The notes under the pieces are model-generated. The model had not been told where the DNA came from, did not search any database, and was given only the letters and a program-made list of their open reading frames with translations. DNA of 64,000 nucleotides from Epiperipatus broadwayi. Taxonomy: Eukaryota; Onychophora; Udeonychophora; Euonychophora; Peripatidae. Where the stretch lies: contig JAQFVV010012575.1 in the NCBI GenBank assembly GCA_028023455.1, positions 738,517 through 802,516 on the forward strand, given 5' to 3'. Both the position numbers and the translations under genes were made by a program. Of this stretch, positions 12,150 to 21,869 are shown one piece after another (within the stretch, counting starts at the first letter, position 1; each line of letters opens with the position of its first letter).

Positions 12150-13026
12150 CAGGGATGCCCAACCCGTAGCTCGCGAGTCACATGTGGCTCGCGTAACTGT
12201 TTAATGTGGCTCTGAATTGCACTCTTCAAAAAAATTGATAAAATATTTTATGTTCCTTGATGGCGCATGCACACACTAAAAAATAAACATTTTTACAATA
12301 CAAACAATAACGATATGCAGTGTCAGGTTTCACATTAAATAAAATATATTTTTCCTGTAATTGTAATTTATATGTATGTTACCAAATTTTTAATAAATAA
12401 AATGTATTTACATTTTTTTTTCTTTTTAACATATTACACCATTTTTTTTTTTTTTGCTGTACACGTTTGGTTTGGTGCTATATATATATATTGTGTTTAG
12501 TGCTCTTGTATATATTGTTGTTTTTATCGAGAAAGATCCTTGTAGACGTTTGGTTTGGTGCTGTATATATATTGTGTTTAGTGCTGGAAATAGTTTTTAT
12601 CGAGATAGATCCATGTACACGTATATATTTTGCTGTATATATCGATGTTTAGTGCTGTAAACAGTTGTTTTTATCCGTGTACACGTATATATTTTGCTGT
12701 ATATATATATATATTGATGTTTAGTGCTGTAAATAGTTGTTTTTATCGAGATAGATTCGTGTACACATATATATTTTGCTGTATATATTGATGTTTTCAT
12801 CGAGAAAGATCCGTGTACACGTTATTTTGGCCACATTAGAAACGGCGGATTGATACCAATGTGAATAGGCCATCCCCCCCCCCACCTATCTCCCTACATT
12901 GCAGGTTTAGTACCCAAGTACCATGTTTATAAATGTAATATGAAAAATGTAATATATAATTGTGGCTCCCCAAATTTTTTTAAATTCTCAACTGGCTCGC
13001 GTCAAGTTAAAGGTTGGGCACCACTG
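12150..13026. mobile_element. Non-autonomous hAT transposon with perfect 8-bp target duplication
   Basis: The terminal inverted repeats are CAGGGATGCCCAACC at the left and the complement of GGTTGGGCACCACTG at the right. Both continue into similar GCTCGCG-bearing subterminal sequence. The 8-bp target duplication GTCTAAAC is intact at 12142-12149 and 13027-13034. Eight-base duplications and CAGNGNTGCCCAACC termini are diagnostic of hAT. The 877-bp body has no transposase, only a T-run and an expanded internal tandem repeat. Subterminal GTGGCTCGCG-like words resemble the binding-site clusters of hAT MITEs. Confidence 0.95.
12455..12835. repeat. Tandem repeat inside the hAT element
   Basis: Five to six copies of a unit containing GTGTACACGTATATATTTTGC, ATTGATGTTTAGTGCTG and TTTTTATCGAGATAGATCC, with spacing drifting between about 53 and 82 bp. 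Three short open frames that cover it on both strands are repeat translation and should not be read as proteins. Confidence 0.9.
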
Positions 13027-13034
13027 GTCTAAAC

Positions 13035-15189
13035 TAATGGAAAAATATGATCTATTAAGATTTTTTTTATGACGGGACTAGATAAGCAAAGAAATAATCA
13101 ACTCTTAAGCTAATAATATTGTCTTACTTATAATATTACTTCAAGTAAATAAACAAATATTCGAATGCATTATTAAATATTAAATTTTATATGTAATAAG
13201 ATAAAAAAATGATGATGTACAAAACATCATATTTTATATTGTAATTCACTTACCAAATTCAGTTTGAATCTTGGACCAAATTTTTCTTTAAAAAAAAGTC
13301 ATCTTATGCAGTCCAAAGAAAAAATTAAACAGATTCGTAGCATTTAAATCAACTCAATTTATTGGATTATAAAAAAAATTTGGTAACATTAATAACAAAA
13401 TACAACAGAAGATTAATCGATGTTTATAATTGATTGAAATTAATAAAAGCGATAAGATTTATGTCTGTAACTCTAAAATATGTTGTGAAACAATAATGAC
13501 ATGTATAAAAAAATGAATGGAAGGAGAGATTTTGAATATCTTAATGAAAATTTTAAAATAACCCGATACCAAAACATATTGTGTAATCAAATAAAAATAA
13601 ACTCTTTATCTGTTCATTATTTAATATAATAATAATTAAGCAAACATGAAATAAAATGCTATATTTAAACCTCTTTTCTGTTCAATATTTCAAGCTAAAT
13701 TTTGAACATACAAAAATCAAATTGAATATCTAAAAACATCGGTCGCATACCATCATACAAGAGTTTGAATAATCGGTAAAGGAATCTCTATGAGCCTTTC
13801 ATTGCCCTTCATTGTATAAATCCTATTATACCTAAATATGTGATATTTATGATTTAAAATAAAATGTAAACTATTCTTTTAAAAATATATAAATATGCAC
13901 ACATATACATAAAAAATCATACCCTAAGTAAAAGTCTGTCCATTTTCATTATCCATTGATTCATCGTAGCTTTTTTATTCTCAATCCTAAGATGAAGAGA
14001 TGAGTTTATTTCCTTGAGTAGAGAAAAGATAAGTTGAACTTTCAATGTTTCCTTTCATTAGCAATAATGTTCAGATAGAATTTCTCTAAGACATAATGCC
14101 ATAAAATCAAGTGAAAATTTTAATACTAGCCTTTTTCTTCTTCTTTTTGAATTAGGAAAGTGGAGATTAAAATGCTTATTAATAATATGAATTAATCCAG
14201 TTAATTCTGCATATTTTCTTGGCTTGAAATATAGTATCCATCGAATACAATGGTAGTTAATTTCGGATTTTTAAACCTGGAATCCTTTTTTTTTTAAAAA
14301 AAAAGTATAGCCGATTTTCCATTCAATGCATTCCTTTTTAATAGGTTTCCTTTCACATTTTTGCTGCTGTTTTCCTTGGAACTTCTTCAACAGGCTGCCC
14401 CTCAAATGAATGGGCAGACAGTTAAGTTTCTATTCTTCCATATTTTATGGGTTAATGATTTAAAATAAAGTTTTAGAGAATTTTTTTAAAGAACAGAAAA
14501 ACTCATCTGTTCTTGGCAATGACAAAAAGATGAGAACCTCTCTTAGAGTCTTTTCTGGCTATTTATACTACACTCTTTTTTGACATTATGGCTGTCATAA
14601 AAACTGTTGAAATTTACTTGAATAAAACTCAATAAGGAACGATATGTTCCAGCAAATTTCCCTCTTTGTTTTACAAGTGCAATATAAGTTTGGAGAGAAA
14701 TGGATACATTGAAATGAGATCTAAGTTTATTATGATTTTTTTATTATTTTAAACCAAAATAAAGAATTTATATTACAACCTTGATATATTTTATAAATAT
14801 AAATAATTTACATATATATATATTTTGTAATAATTTTTTAAAATTAATTTACAAACAAAAATATGTGACACTTAAAAACATTCAATTTTGTGTAATAATG
14901 TTACTATGGTAACTACAGTAACAGAAAATAAGTGAGAATAATACTGATCCTATTCAAGTAAACTTTTACGTCACACTTAACTATTTCCAAACTTTATTTG
15001 TTTATCTGTTTATATATATAATTTAAGATTGATTACAACAGATTTAGGATTTTTAAAGTTGGAATTAGCAGTAAACAATACTATTTAAAAAGCTTTAGGT
15101 TGCCATGGTTATCAATTTAAACCTATATTTTCAAGAGCCCCATTATCCATTTATCAAGTGAAACAAAAACCAAACAAGATCAACAAACA
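13035..15189. other. AT-rich DNA, nothing recognised
   Basis: No gene or repeat with clear boundaries was recognised. A segment at about 13900-14650 is slightly less AT-rich and has no open frame longer than a few tens of codons. Confidence 0.5.
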
Positions 15190-16012
15190 TCTTTATTTTT
15201 TTTAAATACTTTGATGATTAATTTGAATACTCACAATATATAATAACAATAATAATATATATAAAAGCTATTTTCAACAAATATTAATTGTTGCCTTTTT
15301 CAGTGTGTTGGAACATTTTTCTCTCACAATCTATATTGCATACATAGTGACATCTATCTCTTTTATTTAAAATTAACTACAATCTATTATAACAATAAGA
15401 CAATATGTACAAGACAGAAGAAAAAATACTATATAAATATATACTATATATATCTTTCCATTCATTTATCATTAGCCAATTATTAATTAAATTATTTTTT
15501 ATATATTCATACAATTATTTTTATAGTAATTAATGTAATTGCCTTCATATATCTTCCTTCTATTAGGTTCTTTAATATACATATAGTTTTTAAAGGTTTA
15601 ATATTTTTTATAAATATATTTTATGTCTGTATTTAAAATATGGACATAAAATAGATTGTGTAAAAAATAAAAAAAAACCTTTAAACTATATTGAAGAACC
15701 AAATATAAGAAATATATATGAAACCAATTACATTAATTACAGCAAAAATAATTGTATGAATATATATAAAACATCAATTAATTGAACTAATAATAGTTAT
15801 TTCTTTTTCTATCTTGTAGATATTGTATTATTGTTATAATAGATTTTAGTTAATTTTATATAAAAGAGTAGATGTCACTATATATGCACTGTAGTTTGTA
15901 ATTGCAAAACAGTTCCAACACATTGAAAAGAACAAAAATCAATATTTGCTGAAAATATATTTTATGTGAATTGTTATTGTTATTACATATATTATTGCTG
16001 TTAAATAAAGAT
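15190..16012. repeat. Long palindrome (about 0.4-kb arms)
   Basis: The left arm 15190-15627 and right arm 15643-16012 are imperfect reverse complements from the outer ATCTTTATTT / AAATAAAGAT pair to the inner ATTTTATGTC / GACATAAAAT pair, with a 15-base centre. Paired landmarks include CAGTGTGTTGGAAC (left) with GTTCCAACACATTG (right), and AATTAATGTAATTG with its complement. The right arm lacks roughly 65 bases present on the left. There is no coding content. It could be a fold-back MITE or an inverted duplication, and a transcript would form a long hairpin. Confidence 0.9.
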
Positions 16013-16092
16013 ATTTTATACTATATTATATCACATAATTTATTTAAATATATGTAAAAACAGCATAATGGATTAAACTTTCCATTTTTGAT

Positions 16093-16093
16093 A

Positions 16094-16125
<32 letters not shown>

Positions 16126-16126
16126 T
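16093..16126. repeat. Compound (CA)n(TA)n microsatellite
   Basis: A run of CA dinucleotides passes directly into TA dinucleotides just outside the palindrome. Confidence 0.95.
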
Positions 16127-16323
16127 ACATTAATGATCACAGAAGTAAGACTTGCTCAATGATTTTAAAATACCTTCTGAATGAACCACTACATAACTAC
16201 GATTATTGTGTGAGAATATTTTTGCTTATCCATGATAGTAGATATCGTGAAAATTATGCATAAACCATTTTTTTTGCTTATCAGTTTTGCTAGTGTTTGC
16301 ATCCCAAAAGTTCCAAAAGAACA

Positions 16324-16673
16324 GATATCTCTGTTTTAAACAGGTAAAACTCTCCATAAGTAATGCCACTCTGTGCCAACCAGAGCAATCAATGGATGCC
16401 AGAAGTCTTTTGCATAAAATCCCCATCTAGTGTCAAAGGCCACAAGCCAGAAACTAGTCTGGGGATATTGGACGATTAAGGCCACAAGCCAAAAACTAGT
16501 CTGGAGATATTGGATGAGTAGGCACTAGATGGGAATTTTATGCACAAGCCTTTTAGCATCCATTGATTATTCTGGTTGGCACAGGGTGACACTACTGTAT
16601 AGAGCATTTTTCTTGTTTAATAACAGTTATGGACTAGCATAAGAGATGGTTATCATGTGATATCTCTGCTTTA
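16324..16673. mobile_element. Family B ribozyme-repeat, fold-back copy with target duplication
   Basis: The element spans 16339-16658 and is flanked by GATATCTCTGTTTTA (16324-16338) and GATATCTCTGCTTTA (16659-16673), a 15-bp target duplication with one mismatch. It contains family B sequence in both orientations: the ACTCTCC...TGCCAGAAG...CCCCATCTAGTG arm, then its complement ending in TTTAATAACAGTTATGG. Two copies of the hammerhead 3' half (GCCAGAAACTAGTCTGGGG at 16446-16464 and a variant GCCAAAAACTAGTCTGGAG at 16488-16506) lie head to tail near the centre, but neither keeps an intact CTGATGA. A minus-strand 66-codon open frame over the left end is not a gene. Confidence 0.85.
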
Positions 16674-17430
16674 TTTAATTCAACAACACAAAAAAGTCTT
16701 AAAATATAACACAATACACATAACACTTTGTTAAATTAATACACTTTGTGTAAAGATTAAAAACTATTGATATATATTTACATACATGCACAAAAAAATG
16801 GCCAATGCATTTTAAAATCACCTACTCAATTTTTATAAAGTTATGTGTTGTATCAAAGTATAATATTGCTTTCAAATAAAAATTAAAAAAAAAATTATTA
16901 TGCTGATTTTACAAAAAATACATATAGATGTACAATGTAAAAAATACTAAACAGAGTTTAAATATAAAGTTTTGTAAGATTTATTGTACCAAGAATACTT
17001 TCAATTCTTTTGCATCATATTTCTGGTTAGTCTGTTGAAAACATTATTTTTTTGCTGATTAGAATGCTATTTGATTTATGGTTCAGACAGAATATCAAAA
17101 TGTAATTATATATACATCTACAATTATTAAGCACTGAAAAAATTAATTGTGCAATAATTTATAGTAGTTATGAATACTGTGCATGGTCAGAAGTTAATTT
17201 CCTTCTGTACAATTACAAAAAAATACATATATAAAATAATAAGATAATTGCTTAAATTGAGTCAATTTAATTGCTATTATTTAATCATTCAAACTATTTG
17301 CGTTTAGAAAAGAACAAGAACTTGAATTTAAATGGCTTGATAATAACTATTAACATTTTAAACACAGAATTCAATCAAACAATGCTCATTTGGAAAAAAA
17401 TAAGTATATATATATTTTAATATGACAAAT
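16674..17430. other. AT-rich DNA, nothing recognised
   Basis: No features recognised apart from short AT-rich simple repeats. Confidence 0.5.
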
Positions 17431-17501
17431 GCGTTGACAGGGAAGCAAACCCGGGCCAGCTGGTTGGAAGGCGGCTATGCTAACCACTAGCCCACCAATG
17501 C
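17431..17501 (-). repeat. tRNA-Gly(TCC)-like SINE head
   Basis: Read on the minus strand, this starts GCATTGGTGGGCTAGTGG (A-box type) and has the anticodon arm GCCTTCCAACC giving anticodon TCC. It then has a GGGTTTGCTTCCC T-arm/B-box and ends TCAACGC. The acceptor ends pair at five or six of seven positions with mismatches, and the B box departs from GGTTCGANTCC. Outside the tRNA part it has GTCAAGC at the 5' side, like the SINE at 30189, and TTTGTCATATTAAAA at the 3' side. This suggests a SINE head or tRNA pseudogene rather than a working tRNA gene. Confidence 0.7.
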
Positions 17502-17883
17502 TTGACTAAAAATAAATATTTTTGACTCGGTTTGAAAATGAACATTCATATTTAATTTTTTAGCAAACTGTTAAAGAAAACATATTCACCATTATAATTT
17601 TATAATTATATCTTTCAAAATTAAAATAAAAACAAAAAAATTATTTTAAGATCATTTTATTAAAAATTCTGAGTGGTTATTTTTTTTATTTATAATATAA
17701 TAAATGCTCTTAATTATAAACTTTAAAAATAAATGATGATAAAAGAATTAAGGCTATAATTATTACTTAATGAATTATAATATAGGGTATATGAGCACAG
17801 ACTTTCACATGACCCCCCACTCTCCACTCTATCTAATAACACTGATACACTCAAGCGCATATATGCTGAAAAGATAAATAATC

Positions 17884-17927
17884 ACCAATATACGTATTTC
17901 ATGCTAAACCAGCAATCATCAGTTGGT
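17884..17927 (-). ncRNA. Hammerhead ribozyme motif, family A (left arm)
   Basis: Minus strand in order: ACCAA (stem I), CTGATGA core at 17916-17922, TGCT-GGTTT-AGCA (stem II), GAAA core at 17897-17900, ATACGTAT (self-complementary stem III beginning with the last A of GAAA), cleavage-site A, then TTGGT pairing with ACCAA. Every invariant core nucleotide is present. A U-U mismatch lies at the foot of stem II. A stem III with no loop is expected to act best as a dimer, as known for newt and PLE-type hammerheads. The activity is inferred, not shown. Confidence 0.85.
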
Positions 17928-18273
17928 CCAGATTATCATCTCCCACACATATATACTATAAGTGCTCAGATATATATTAAGATAGACAATCTTCATACTT
18001 TAATGGACAGGCTCCAATCTACTACAAACTCCAACTCTTCAACCGTTCATCCAATTGAAAATCTGATGATGGAATGCTCGAAGGCCACCCTGAGACCGAG
18101 ATTCTTGTCAGGATGGCCTTCGAGCTTTCCATCATCAGATTTTCAATTGGATGGACGGTTGAAGAGTTGGAGTATGTAGTAGATTGGAGCCTGTCCATTA
18201 AAGTATGAAGATTGTCTATCTTAATATATATCTGAGCACTTATAGTATATTTGAGAGGGAGATGATAATCTGG

Positions 18274-18317
18274 ACCAACTGATGATTGTTGGTTTAGCAT
18301 GAAATACGTATATTGGT
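18274..18317 (+). ncRNA. Hammerhead ribozyme motif, family A (right arm)
   Basis: The mirror copy of the ribozyme in the left arm. It has ACCAA, CTGATGA at 18279-18285, TGTT-GGTTT-AGCA stem II (one G-U wobble from a single change), GAAA at 18301-18304, ATACGTAT, cleavage-site A and TTGGT. The core is intact. Because the arms face each other, transcription from either strand would place one motif in sense orientation. Confidence 0.85.
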
Positions 18318-18608
18318 GATTATTTATCTTTTCAGCATATATGTGCTTGAGGGTATTAGTGTTATTAGATAGAGTGGAGAGTGGTGGGTCATGTGAAAGT
18401 CTGTGCTCATATACCCTATATTACATATATAGACACACTAAACATCACATGATCACTATCTCATACTAGCACAATAATTGTTATTAAACAATTCAAAACA
18501 AAACAACACTCTCCATATAGGAGTGCCATCTTGTGCTAACAAGAGCAATCAATGAATGCCAGAAGGCTTGTGCATAAAATCCCTATCTAGTGCCTACTCA
18601 TCCAATAT

Positions 18609-18648
18609 CCCCAGACTAGTTTCTGGCTTGTGGCCTTCATCAGTGAGG
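18609..18648 (-). ncRNA. Hammerhead ribozyme motif, family B unit 1
   Basis: Minus strand in order: CCTCA (stem I), CTGATGA at 18637-18643, A-GGC-CACAA-GCC-A (stem II with three G-C pairs and an A-A mismatch at its foot), GAAA at 18620-18623, ACTAGT self-complementary stem III at 18615-18620, cleavage-site C, then TGGGG pairing with CCTCA (one G-U). The invariant core is complete. The weak base of stem II could lower activity. Confidence 0.82.
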
Positions 18649-19074
18649 AGCCTTGGATCTGAGAGCACTGCACCTAGATCTTAGGATCTAATGCAACCCT
18701 CCAGCACCCACCTTTTAACTCTATTTAACTACAAAACTATGAGAATGAAATTGAAAACACTATTAATATTTTCAATCCAAGCTCAATAGCTTATATAGTC
18801 ATATGGGTCTGAACTCAATTCAGTACCCATACATTTTGGTGTCTTTGGCTCTTTAACAACCATAGCCACCACTATCCTATTAGGCAGGATTGGTGTTAAA
18901 CCACTAAACATCACATGATCACTATCTCATACTAGCACAATAATTGTTATTAAACAATTCAAAACAAAACAACACTCTCCATATAGGAGTGCCATCTTGT
19001 GCTAACAAGAGCAATCAATGAATGCCAGAAGGCTTGTGCATAAAATCCCTATCTAGTGCCTACTCATCCAATAT

Positions 19075-19114
19075 CCCCAGACTAGTTTCTGGCTTGTGGC
19101 CTTCATCAGTGAGG
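19075..19114 (-). ncRNA. Hammerhead ribozyme motif, family B unit 2
   Basis: Identical in core, stem II, ACTAGT stem III and CCTCA/TGGGG stem I to the motif in the first array unit. Distance between equivalent cleavage sites is 466 bases, the predicted monomer RNA length. Confidence 0.82.
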
Positions 19115-19539
19115 AGCCTTGGATCTGAGAGCACTGCACCTAGATCTTAGGATCTAATGCAACCCTCCAGCACCCACCTTTTAACTCTATTTAACTCAAA
19201 ACTATGAGAATGAAATTGAAAACACTATTAATATTTTCAATCCAAGCTCAATAGCTTATATAGTCATATGGGTCTGAACTCAATTCAGTACCCATACATT
19301 TTGGTGTCTTTGGCTCTTTAACAACCATAGCCACCACTATCCTATTAGGCAGGATTGGTGTTAAACCACTAAACATCACATGATCACTATCTCATACTAG
19401 CACAATAATTGTTATTAAACAATTCAAAACAAAACAACACTCTCCATATAGGAGTGCCATCTTGTGCTAACAAGAGCAATCAATGGATGCCAGAAGGCTT
19501 GTGCATAAAATCCCTATCTAGTGCCTACTCATCCAATAT

Positions 19540-19579
19540 CCCCAGACTAGTTTCTGGCTTGTGGCCTTCATCAGTGAGG
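19540..19579 (-). ncRNA. Hammerhead ribozyme motif, family B unit 3
   Basis: Core and all three stems unchanged from the preceding units; 465 bases from the second motif. Confidence 0.82.
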
Positions 19580-20004
19580 AGCCTTGGATCTGAGAGCACT
19601 GCACCTAGATCTTAGGATCTAATGCAACCCTCCAGCACCCACCTTTTAACTCTATTTAACTACAAAACTATGAGAATGAAATTGAAAACACTATTAATAT
19701 TTTCAATCCAAGCTCAATAGCTTATATAGTCATATGGGTCTGAACTCAATTCAGACCCATACATTTTGGTGTCTTTGGCTCTTTAACAACCATAGCCACC
19801 ACTATCCTATTAGGCAGGATTGGTGTTAAACCACTAAACATCACATGATCACTATCTCATACTAGCACAATAATTGTTATTAAACAATTCAAAACAAAAC
19901 AACACTCTCCATATAGTAGTGCCATCTTGTGCTAACAAGAGCAATCAATGGATGCCAGAAGGCTTGTGCATAAAATCCCTATCTAGTGCCTACTCATCCA
20001 ATAT

Positions 20005-20044
20005 CCCCAGACTAGTTTCTGGCTTGTGGCCTTCATCAGTGAGG
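20005..20044 (-). ncRNA. Hammerhead ribozyme motif, family B unit 4
   Basis: Core and stems unchanged; 465 bases from the third motif. Outside the motif this unit begins to show small deletions (for example at 20100-20120). Confidence 0.82.
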
Positions 20045-20455
20045 AGCCTTGGATCTGGAGCACTGCACCTAGATCTTAGGATCTAATGCAACCCTCCAGC
20101 ACCCTTTTAACCTTTTCTACAAAACTGAGAATGAAAGAAAACACTATTAATATTTTCAATCCAAGCTCAATAGCTTATATAGTCATATGGGTCTGAACTC
20201 AATTCAGTACCCAATTTTGGTGTCTTTGGCTCTTTAACAACCATAGCCACCACTATCCTATTAGGCAGGATTGGTGTTAAACCACTAAACATCACATGAT
20301 CACTATCTCATACTAGCACAATAATTGTTATTAAACAATTCAAAACAAAACAACACTCTCCATATAGTAGTGCCATCTTGTGCTAACAAGAGCAATCAAT
20401 GGATGCCAGAAGGCTTGTGCATAAAATCCCTATCTAGTGCCTACTCATCCAATAT

Positions 20456-20494
20456 CCCCGACTAGTTTCTGGCTTGTGGCCTTCATCAGTGAGG
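20456..20494 (-). ncRNA. Hammerhead ribozyme motif, family B unit 5, one-base deletion
   Basis: As in the other units except that one base is lost between the cleavage-site C and stem I (CCCCGACTAG on the plus strand instead of CCCCAGACTAG). This removes the innermost A-U pair of stem I or shifts the register. The core CTGATGA and GAAA remain. The unit also has other short deletions, so the change could be a sequencing error. Confidence 0.65.
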
Positions 20495-20633
20495 AGCCTT
20501 GGATCTGAGAGCACTGCACCTAGATCTTAGGATCTAATGCAACCCTCCAGCACCCACCTTTAACTCTATTTAACTCAAAATATGAGAATGAAATTGAAAA
20601 CACTATTAATATTTTCAATCCAAGCTCAATAGC

Positions 20634-21812
20634 ACAAGATGGCACCCTATAGGAGAGTGTTGTTTTGTTTTGAATTGTTTAAAACAATTAGGCTAGTATG
20701 AGATGTGATCATGTGATGTTTAGTGGTTTCACCAACTGCCTAATAGGATAGTGGTGGCTAGGTTGTTAAAGAGCCAAAGACACAAAAGTATGGGTACTGA
20801 ATTGAGTTCAGACCCATATGACTATATAGCATTGAGCTTGGATTGAAAATATTAATAGTGTTTTCAATTTCATTCCTAGTTTTGTAGTTAAATAGAGTAA
20901 AAGGTGGGTGCTGGAGGGTGATAGACTAAGATCTAGGTGATGCTCTCAGATCCCCCCACTGAGAGGCCAAGCCGAAAGCGGGGATGGGAGAGGCACAGAA
21001 GGGATTTAGCACACCTCGATCATTGATGCCGGCAGAGGACCAAGGAGAGGTTGTTTTGTTTTGTGTTTAATAACAATATTGTGTAGTATGAGATAGTGAA
21101 GTGATGTTTAGGGTTTACCCAACCTGCCTAATAGGAAGTGGTGGCTATGGTTGTTAAAGGCCAAACACCAAAAGTATGGGTACTGAATTGAGTTCAGACC
21201 CTATGACTATAAAGCTATTGAGCTTGGTTGAAAATATTAATAGTGTTTTCAATTTCATTCTCATAGTTTTGTAGTTAAATAGAGTAAAAGGGGGGCTGGA
21301 GGGTTGATTAGATCCTAGACTAGGTGCAGTGCTCCAGATCCAAGGCCCCACGATGAGGCACAAGCCAGAAAAGTCTGGGGAATGGATGAGTAGGACTAGA
21401 TAGGGATTTTAGCACAAGCCTTCTGGCATTCATTGATGCTCTTGTTAGCACAAGAGGCACCCAAGGGAGGTGTTTTGTTTTGTTTAATAACAATTATTGT
21501 GCTAGTATGAGAAGTGAAGGAGTTTAGTGGTTTAACACCAATCCCCTAATAGGATAGTGGTGGCTATGGTTGAAAGAGCCAAAGACACCAAAATGTATGG
21601 GTACTGAATTGAGTTCGCCCAAGACAAAGCTATTGAGCGGAGAAAAAGGTTTTCAATTTCATTCTCATAGTTTTGTAGTTAAATAGAGTTAAAAGGGGGG
21701 CGGAGGGAGACCAGACAGGTGAGGCCACAACCCCGAGAAGGCACAAGGAAAGCGGGGAGGGAGGGCACGGGGACCCACTGGCCTGGCCAAGAGGACCCAG
21801 GGTGTTTGTTTG
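20634..21812. repeat. Inverted, degraded portion of the family B array
   Basis: From 20634 the array sequence continues as the reverse complement of the direct units, about two and a half units long. Landmarks are GTTTAGTGG, CCAAAGACAC, GGGTACTGAATTGAG and GTTTTGTAGTTAAATAGAG. Copies get progressively shorter and richer in G and C towards 21790 through many 1-6 base losses that mostly remove A/T. The three places where plus-strand hammerheads are expected (near 20959, 21350 and 21735) are all broken. Two open frames on the minus strand here are artefacts of the repeat. Confidence 0.85.
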
Positions 21813-21869
21813 ATATATAGACACAGGTATATAATAAGCCTGTGTTTCAGTTATTAATGAATTATAATA

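Larger units (their letters stand above)
18425..21825. mobile_element. Family B tandem array with hammerhead motifs, flanked by 13-bp target duplication
   Basis: Unit starts (CTAAACATCACATGATC) are at 18438, 18904, 19369, 19834 and 20285, giving spacings of 466, 465, 465 and 451. The fifth unit stops at about 20633 and the sequence turns into inverted, increasingly degraded copies up to about 21812. The whole block is bounded by ATATATAGACACA at 18425-18437 and 21813-21825, an exact duplication that also lies within the host family A element. Direct units differ from each other by only a few changes, so the array is young or homogenised. Short open frames in units 3 and 4 are near-identical repeat translation. 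A similar 465-bp tandem, ribozyme-bearing organisation is known for metazoan retrozymes and PLE terminal repeats. Confidence 0.9.
17767..21869. mobile_element. Family A ribozyme-repeat insertion interrupted by the family B array
   Basis: The outer element runs from 17783 to 18437 and resumes at 21826-21853. It is flanked by the 16-bp target duplication TTAATGAATTATAATA (17767-17782 and 21854-21869, identical). The left part is a nearly perfect palindrome with arms of about 300 bp (17783-18085 and 18114-18421). The right tail, containing AATAAGCCTGTGTTTCAG, matches the right end of the other family A copy at 36933. The palindrome arms each carry a hammerhead motif. Open frames of 92 codons on each strand start with the same peptide because the arms are inverted copies; they are not genes. 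Confidence 0.9.

Noticed and set aside
12454-12800. Three 61-68-codon frames over both strands
   Set aside because: They translate the minisatellite inside the hAT element.
17431-17501. Functional tRNA-Gly gene
   Set aside because: Acceptor mismatches, altered B box and SINE-like flanks make a working gene unlikely.
18056-18096. Another CTGATGA followed by GAAGG at 18064, repeated at 35888 and 36230
   Set aside because: The GAAA core is absent (GAAG or AAAG) and no stem I partner is seen, so not a hammerhead.
17901-18300. Two 92-codon frames with the same N-terminal peptide on opposite strands
   Set aside because: They are mirror translations of the palindrome arms of a non-coding ribozyme repeat.
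18438-21812. CRISPR-like or bacterial repeat array
   Set aside because: The units are long contiguous repeats without spacers in a eukaryotic transposon context.
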